Of a DNA stretch of 64,000 nucleotides, positions 58,752 through 64,000 are shown one piece after another. The stretch covers positions 24,334,952-24,398,951 of the forward strand of contig NC_049986.1 of NCBI RefSeq assembly GCF_000003815.2, in the 5' to 3' direction. Positions within the stretch are counted from its first letter, which is position 1; each line of letters begins with the position of its first letter. The translations under genes were made by a program, and so were the position numbers. The notes below the pieces were generated by a model, which had not been told where the DNA came from, did not search any database, and worked only from the letters and a program-made list of their open reading frames with translations. Origin of the DNA: Branchiostoma floridae. Its lineage: Eukaryota > Chordata > Leptocardii > Amphioxiformes > Branchiostomatidae.

Positions 58752-59196
58752 TTACAGCACATGCCTCATCTGATACACCTGGTTTCCAAGCGATTCGTGC
58801 AACTTTTCCCAAATTTTTCCCTGCCTTTTTGTTTCGTCCAGTCCAGATACGTAAGCTTAGCTAACTCTCTTGGTATCTTACAGTTATCATATTTGACGAC
58901 AACAACACACTTATCTTGTAGGTCAAGTTTACGTGTCCAAGCAACGTTCAGTTCATGCCTGCACCAACCACTCTTGATAAAGTTTTTGGACATGACCAAT
59001 ATTACCTTGCGGCTTTGGTATATTGCGTCCGCTATATTGGTAAGTATTGGTTTGCCACCAACAAAGTCACGCTCATCCAAACACACTCTGTAACCAATTT
59101 TTTCAAGATCAGCTAGCAGACTATCGTTTACCCAAGGCGACTCCTTACTGCTGTACGAGATGAACACGTCGTATTTGGGGCTTCCTTCGGTGGGTC
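58752..59196 (-). CDS. TIR domain exon with an apparent frame slip near its end
   Basis: Box 1 is KYDVFISYSSKESPWV, box 2 region is YRVCLDERDFVGGKPI, and VILVMSKNFIKSGWCRHEL is typical of TIR domains. In the frame as given the end reads GREKFGKSCTNRLETRC and stops at 58766. In the frame reached by one base slip in the A run around 58810-58816 it reads IWEKLHESLG, a normal box 3 with its Trp, and stops at 58752. A homopolymer sequencing error or a true mutant allele are both possible. Confidence 0.85.
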
Positions 59197-62100
59197 CTGC
59201 ATCAGACATAGATCATTAAAATTGCACTACTTTTGAATTACAAAGCAGTAGAATTAATCATCTCTTTGAACGCTGCTAGGCGTGAGCAGTATAGCATATT
59301 GTAAAAAAAAACGTCATCGCTTTTTATAGTTTGGTACCGTTAGGCATCCATTTAATTAATATAGAACACTAACGAAAGATAGCTGATGCTATCTGAAAGA
59401 TCAGACACTTTTTTAATATCATATAATAAAGTTGCTTGGATAATTGCTATGTTTGTATCATTTTCATAGTTTGGTTTCAGTCATTCCTGTATACCTACCT
59501 TCTCCGCGTCATTCAATATGATATACAAATCTGTTTCCGTTAGTTTTCGTTTGATGAACAAGTTAAGTTGTAAAAAGTATGAAATTCTTATCTGAAGATA
59601 TCAAAATTTATTCTAGCATTTCGTCAATTATGCAAATGTGAAAATGATTAGCATAGCTTATGGTTGATATGTTCAATTTTGATAAACTTACAAATGCTAC
59701 AAGTGTACAGTAAATATCATTTACTAGTACTACTATGGCATTATTGCATTTGCTAGCCAATTATACAATTAGCGTCTGTTTTGCATTATTGCAATAATAC
59801 ACTAGTACATACCGTATAACTTAAGCTAGCATAATCATGACACCCATCCGCTCCTATTTTAGTTCTTTTACAATCAACAGCTACATGACACTGATCTTTT
59901 GACTGACCTACTTTACAAACCAGCCAATCCCATAAGACAGCTAGTGTCCCTGAATAGAGGTCGACTACTAACTTACAATGGATTTCTAGGTTCTCCTCAT
60001 AAATTATGTAAATGAGCCCTACTTTGCATAAATAAACATCTCATTATTTTGACCATCATATTATCAACCAATCCTTATTAATCCTTAATTCATCAATCCT
60101 TACTCGAATAATTGGATTCCAAAGATAACAACAAAAAGGCCATGAGTTATATTGTAAATAAACATACAAAATACACAGCCCGTTGGTGAACCATTTTCAA
60201 AATGAGTTATAAGCAATTGCTGAAAATACTTTCTAAGCAATTGTCGAAATTTACTTTCATTGCCCTCACAGTAAACGTTGATCAAACGAAATACTGATTT
60301 GAAACCTACTCTTCTTAAGGAAAAAAAGAAATCTCACTCACTTTCTCCATCATCTGGCGGAAAGTCGACCATGTAGTTTTCTTCTTCTGTCCTGCATTTT
60401 CTAACAAAGTAGACAACTGCCACGATCACGATCGCGATCATCATGACGATACCGGTAATGATGCCAACGATGATTGCTGCAGATACTGTAGATGCTGTAA
60501 TAACACATTCTCGGTTAGTTTCCTGGCAAAATAATGGCAATATAGACAGTGATGCCAGTGATGAGGGTTTCTAGCCCCAACCCCCCTCCCCGAAACTTGA
60601 AGGCGATTCCCCCAGGCTTAGAAATACCTTGATTCAAATCATTGATTAGCAAATGTAACAGAACGTCTTGGAGGCTTCTGGACGTTTGCCGTGATCAGCT
60701 GAGTCGTAAAAAAATAACTATCGCAGACATAGGCAGTCGATGAACCAAACTACACACATATGCAGAAAATGGATCTTGAGATACAGCTGCGAACAGCATA
60801 ACAACCCTTACTACAATACAGGTGACCCTCCTTCTCAGAGTAAAGAAAAATAACCTGACGGAAGGATCAGCATACATGTACAACAGCTCCCTGTCCACAA
60901 GAGATTGTGTACTTTTTGCTCAATGAATGCAGTGGAAAATGAAACACATTTCATCTGTCAGTTTCACTATGAAACCGAATGAAACAGATTATTTCAAACA
61001 GTTGCCACAATTTCACCAAGCTTTTACCACCTAAGAGATCACAAAAAGACTATATTTCTACTAAAAGCACAAAATCCCATCATCATACAGAACGTGGGAC
61101 ATTTCATGGAAGAAGTGAAAACCGACAATAGTATTCATTGTATCATATAGTTGATTAGACACTAGTTTTATGTACCACACTGATGACTTCTCTTAGTCCT
61201 TGTGCAATTAGTCTTCGGGCATGATTTTGCAAATAAACATTGTATTTGTTACCATATTATTATCACCGATACTTACAGTACCAACCATGGCTGGTACTTT
61301 TTCCTCTTATGATATGAAACAGAAAAGTGCTAAGAATTTGAATAAAAAAGGAACAACAATTTCCTCAACTCACGTTGGCAAGTTGGGATCTCTCGTTCCC
61401 AATAGTTGTCCCGGCAGACAGTAGAAGAACTGCCAACAAGCTCATATCCGGTGTCACAGGAGAACTGGATACTGTTCCCAGAGCAGAAGCCGTTACTAGC
61501 GGTGATCTGGCCGTTCGTTATGCTGATTGTATTGTTACAGCAGATCCCTGGAATACACAATGGGTAATATCACACTTGTTAGAATCACGCATCTTGAATG
61601 TGATTTAAGGGTTACCCGCCCGAGGCGTATATGGTATCATAACACCTTTGCTATAACCACCGAATGAAACTACTCAAAAACTTTGAACTTGGCACCTGAG
61701 AAACTCTTTAACTCCAACTTTGAACCTCCGCTGCAGTACCATAACTCGCCGCTAGGAGGCCCATTATCGAACTTGACCCTTCTTTTCCCAATCCCTACCT
61801 CTCCACAAAATATTATGCAAACCCACTCGCAACGTCTCGAGTTATGTTGTCCGAAAACACACGAACACACACACTCAGTCCGCCGCAATGCCTACGGAAA
61901 GTGCTACGCCAACCATTTTTGAACTGAACCTTCCATTTCGCAACCGCTACTCAAATACCATCATCATCATCATCATTAGCCTCCTTCCGTCAAATATCAT
62001 GAAAATCCATACTCAGCTTCTCGAGCTGTAGACCTACATACATGTATCATTGGCCTCCGTCCATCTAAAGAGACGATGGGTTTTGGTCATGGTCGACATC

Positions 62101-64000
62101 TTCTTTCGTGGCTGAACAAGCCAATTCTGGAATGACATACAAGTATAGAGACACAACATCTTGCCATAACTGAAAATATAACCTTCTTGTCGAAGGTAAA
62201 AACGGAGCCTTTACCTGTAGCATAGACCTCGACCTCGCACAGTGTCAAGTCCGTTGTGTTCATGCCCTCCGGTGGTATTGCCTGTATCGACACATAATGG
62301 CCGTACATCGGCGGGGCGCAGGACGCTATGATGGCCAGCGTGTTCAAAAGTTCAGTCGTGTAATTTTGTCCGCATTGGTCATTCTGCGTGAAATCTTCGT
62401 TCGGGCCAACCCGCACTGTCAGAGTGGTTCCAGCAGTATCTGTAAAAATACGTCAACAAATGTAGTAAGTGAAAATTAGGAATTGTACCGTGTAAAGTGA
62501 GTCAGAAGAATGCTTAACGTCACCTTCAGTACTACAGTAAAGATACCAGACGACGTTACGCAGCGGTGGAGGCGTACGTGTGAGAGACATATGATTACGC
62601 AGATGGAAAAGAAATCGTGCTTGGTCACAAAATGCTTTGTTGTTTTTCTTCATTCTATTCACGCTCTTTTACAAGTAGCCCATAGAATATAGTCAATATA
62701 CTATTTGTACTTCTAGGAGGCGATTTGTCTTATCAATCTAAACAATCATATGTCTCGTATCGCAACTTTTAGACTGTGTCTTCTGACTTGAGTTAGCAAC
62801 AGATGATTATTAATGCAGGTGCATGTACCAGTAACTGTGCATAAACAACTTACCCAACTGGAGGAGGGGAACCCTAATGCTGACCCGGCTGACTGAGTGG
62901 TAACCTGCCAGGTCCAGCTTCCACCATGGCTCATATTCTAGGTCTGTTTGAGAGCAGTTACTGGAACCATCCACAGCCTTTTCCGCTCCCGTACCATTAG
63001 CAAATGTGGAACTCTGCGATGCTTTCTGTCCGAGGGCTAAGTTATCTTCTGCAATAGAGCAGGAAGCCATCATTATAAAAAATAGGGCTGTAATGACAGG
63101 AGATTCTGAAGTTATTTTTGCTATAGAAGTAAACAAGAGTAAGCGTTTGGCCTTTTCTGTGTTTGTTTCTTTCTACCTATAAATCAAGACCCCCTAAGTT
63201 GGTAAGTCTGACTATTTAGTATGTTGGTAGTTAAAGAAGGTATCAAACACCCACGACATACCTCAAAGCGCAATTATCGCAGCGCGGAGGATTGTGCCCT
63301 ACTTACTGACAGTGGTTTCTTTTATCCGAGTTTGATGGGGGTTCTTGACACCGTCTTCAGAATGTAAACAGACATCTTACCTTTGTCACAGAATGGGCCA
63401 GTCCAGCCGACGTTGCAAGCACAGGTGCCGTCAGCACTTCCCGTGGTGCAGTCCCCGCGGCTCTGACAAACGTTTTCTGCCGCAATTTCTTTCAACGCAT
63501 CGCCTTTCATGTGGGAAGGGGAGTTGCAGGTAGGGTCATGTATATCGTCAATTAAATCGCGCAGACGTGCCGAAGTCAATAGATCATATAAACTACAGTC
63601 ACACCTCCATGGGTTTCTAGCTATGTAAAGGGCCTGAAGACTGGTCAGATTTGAGAATGCCGATGGCAGACTCGAAATGTTATTGTTGTCCAGGTGAAGT
63701 TCATCCAAACTGGTCAGATGTGAGAACACTTCGTCCGGGAGGTCAGTTATTTGATTTTGAGATAGCCGTAGCTCTTTCAGCTGGGTAAGGTCTGAGAACA
63801 TCCCATCCGGGAGGTCAGGTATATGATTATCAGATAACCACAGCTTCTCCAGACTGGTGAGATGTGAGAAAATTTTAGAGGGCAGACTCGAGATGTTATT
63901 GTTGTCCAGGTAAAGCCTTTCCAAATGGGTTTGCAGATTTAAGAATATTTCATCCGGGAGGTTTGATATATAATTACCAGATAGAGTCAATTCATACATA
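58752..64000 (-). CDS. TIR receptor with LRR, EGF, fucolectin-like and CCP domains (5' end outside window)
   Basis: Six exons on the minus strand: 63999-63381 (continues beyond the window), 63048-62854, 62439-62215, 61547-61374, 60494-60342, 59196-58766 (or 58752). Every junction is phase 1. The visible part is about 598 residues: LRRs and LRR C-cap, one EGF-like module, a fucolectin/F5-8C domain split over two exons, one CCP module, one membrane helix, a short linker and a TIR domain. It is a type I receptor, expected to recognise glycans or other microbial ligands outside and signal through TIR adaptors such as MyD88. Ordinary Toll-like receptors have only LRRs outside; the fucolectin-CCP part is unusual. 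A frame slip near 58810 affects the end of the TIR domain. Confidence 0.83.
59197..60341. other. Intron between membrane and TIR exons
   Basis: AT-rich DNA without recognisable coding sequence or repeat structure. Confidence 0.5.
60342..60494 (-). CDS. Membrane helix exon of the TIR receptor
   Basis: STVSAA is followed by about 24 hydrophobic residues (IIVGIITGIVMMIAIVIVAV and on to YFV), then the stop-transfer RKCRTEEE. This gives a type I orientation with the TIR inside. Confidence 0.82.
61374..61547 (-). CDS. CCP (sushi) exon of the TIR receptor
   Basis: GICCNNTISITNGQITAS, FCSGNSIQFSCDTGYELVG and VCRDNYWEREIPTC give one CCP module of about 57 residues, with a late Trp and phase 1 introns on both sides. 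Confidence 0.82.
61950..62155 (-). mobile_element. LINE 3' fragment in the TIR receptor gene
   Basis: The minus strand reads CHSRIGLFSHERRC, then P and stop, followed by GATGGACGGAGGCCAATGAT and a (TGATGA)n-like tail. It is the same C-terminal type as the fragment at 18735. Confidence 0.6.
62215..63048 (-). CDS. Fucolectin/F5-8C (FTP) domain, two exons
   Basis: Exon 63048-62854 reads EDNLALGQKASQSSTFANGT, AEKAVDGSSNCSQTD, EPWWKLDLAGYHSVSRVSIR. Exon 62439-62215 reads TLTVRVGPNEDFTQNDQCGQ, MYGHYVSIQAIPPEGMNTTD and LTLCEVEVYATG. This is the fucolectin-tachylectin-4-pentraxin type of F5/8C fold, which binds fucose with a Ca2+ nearby. Whether the His and Arg residues that hold fucose are present was not established. 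Confidence 0.82.
63381..64000 (-). CDS. LRR, LRR C-cap and EGF exon
   Basis: At least five LRRs of 23-24 residues of the LxxLxLxxNxIxxLPxxIF kind are visible (for example LEKLWLSDNHIPDLPDGMF). They are followed by the C-cap NPWRCDCSLYDLL ... TCNSP ... NVC. The exon ends with CTTGSADGTCACNVGWTGPF, an EGF/laminin-like Cys pattern, and splices in phase 1. The N-terminal cap, signal peptide and further repeats must lie beyond base 64000. Confidence 0.85.

Overview
The window reads as draft genomic DNA of an invertebrate deuterostome, most likely a cephalochordate (amphioxus, Branchiostoma). The basis is spliced genes with GT-AG introns of a few hundred bases, abundant tRNA-derived SINEs, MITEs and minisatellites, and immune-type receptors built from CCP, fucolectin-like, IgGFc-binding, LRR and TIR domains. 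A hemichordate is the main alternative. One 882-base assembly gap of Ns is present. All gene models were assembled by hand from splice sites, phases and family resemblance; no database search was run.

Layout. 0-1 kb: the first two exons of an HSD17B8-like short-chain dehydrogenase (minus strand), leaving the window at its left edge. 1-9.7 kb: no convincing gene; SINEs, an internally deleted mariner and an imperfect inverted repeat. 9.7-32.2 kb (plus): a 24-exon secreted protein of about 1258 codons, a highly diverged two-lobed transferrin. Its cysteine-free insertion of about 315 residues in the second lobe and its Cys-containing C-terminal extension match sea-urchin major yolk protein (toposome). 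It is preceded by three extra tandem copies of a TATA promoter plus signal-peptide exon. 33.6-38.8 kb (minus): CWC27, a spliceosomal cyclophilin. 39.2-42.4 kb (plus): URM1, head-to-head with CWC27. 42.9-56.0 kb (minus): a type II membrane protein with about nine CCP modules, one EGF module and an IgGFc-binding domain; a C-type lectin exon lies downstream and could be an alternative last exon. 58.75-64 kb (minus, 5' end outside the window): a receptor with LRRs, EGF, fucolectin/F5-8C domain, CCP, one membrane helix and a cytoplasmic TIR domain.

The most unusual feature is in the yolk-protein-like gene. At least a dozen of its exon-intron junctions have tandem or decayed partial copies in the adjoining intron. 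The extreme case is an array of about 23 copies of a splice donor after exon 14. The same kind of junction duplication occurs in the HSD17B8-like gene and in the CCP receptor. Two apparent lesions deserve checking: an in-frame TAG in exon 14 of the yolk-protein-like gene, and a one-base frame slip near the end of the TIR domain.

The two minus-strand receptor genes at the right look like neighbouring innate-recognition genes: one signals through TIR, the other displays a long CCP stalk ending in a ligand-binding domain. CWC27 and URM1 are ordinary conserved housekeeping genes sharing a short bidirectional promoter.
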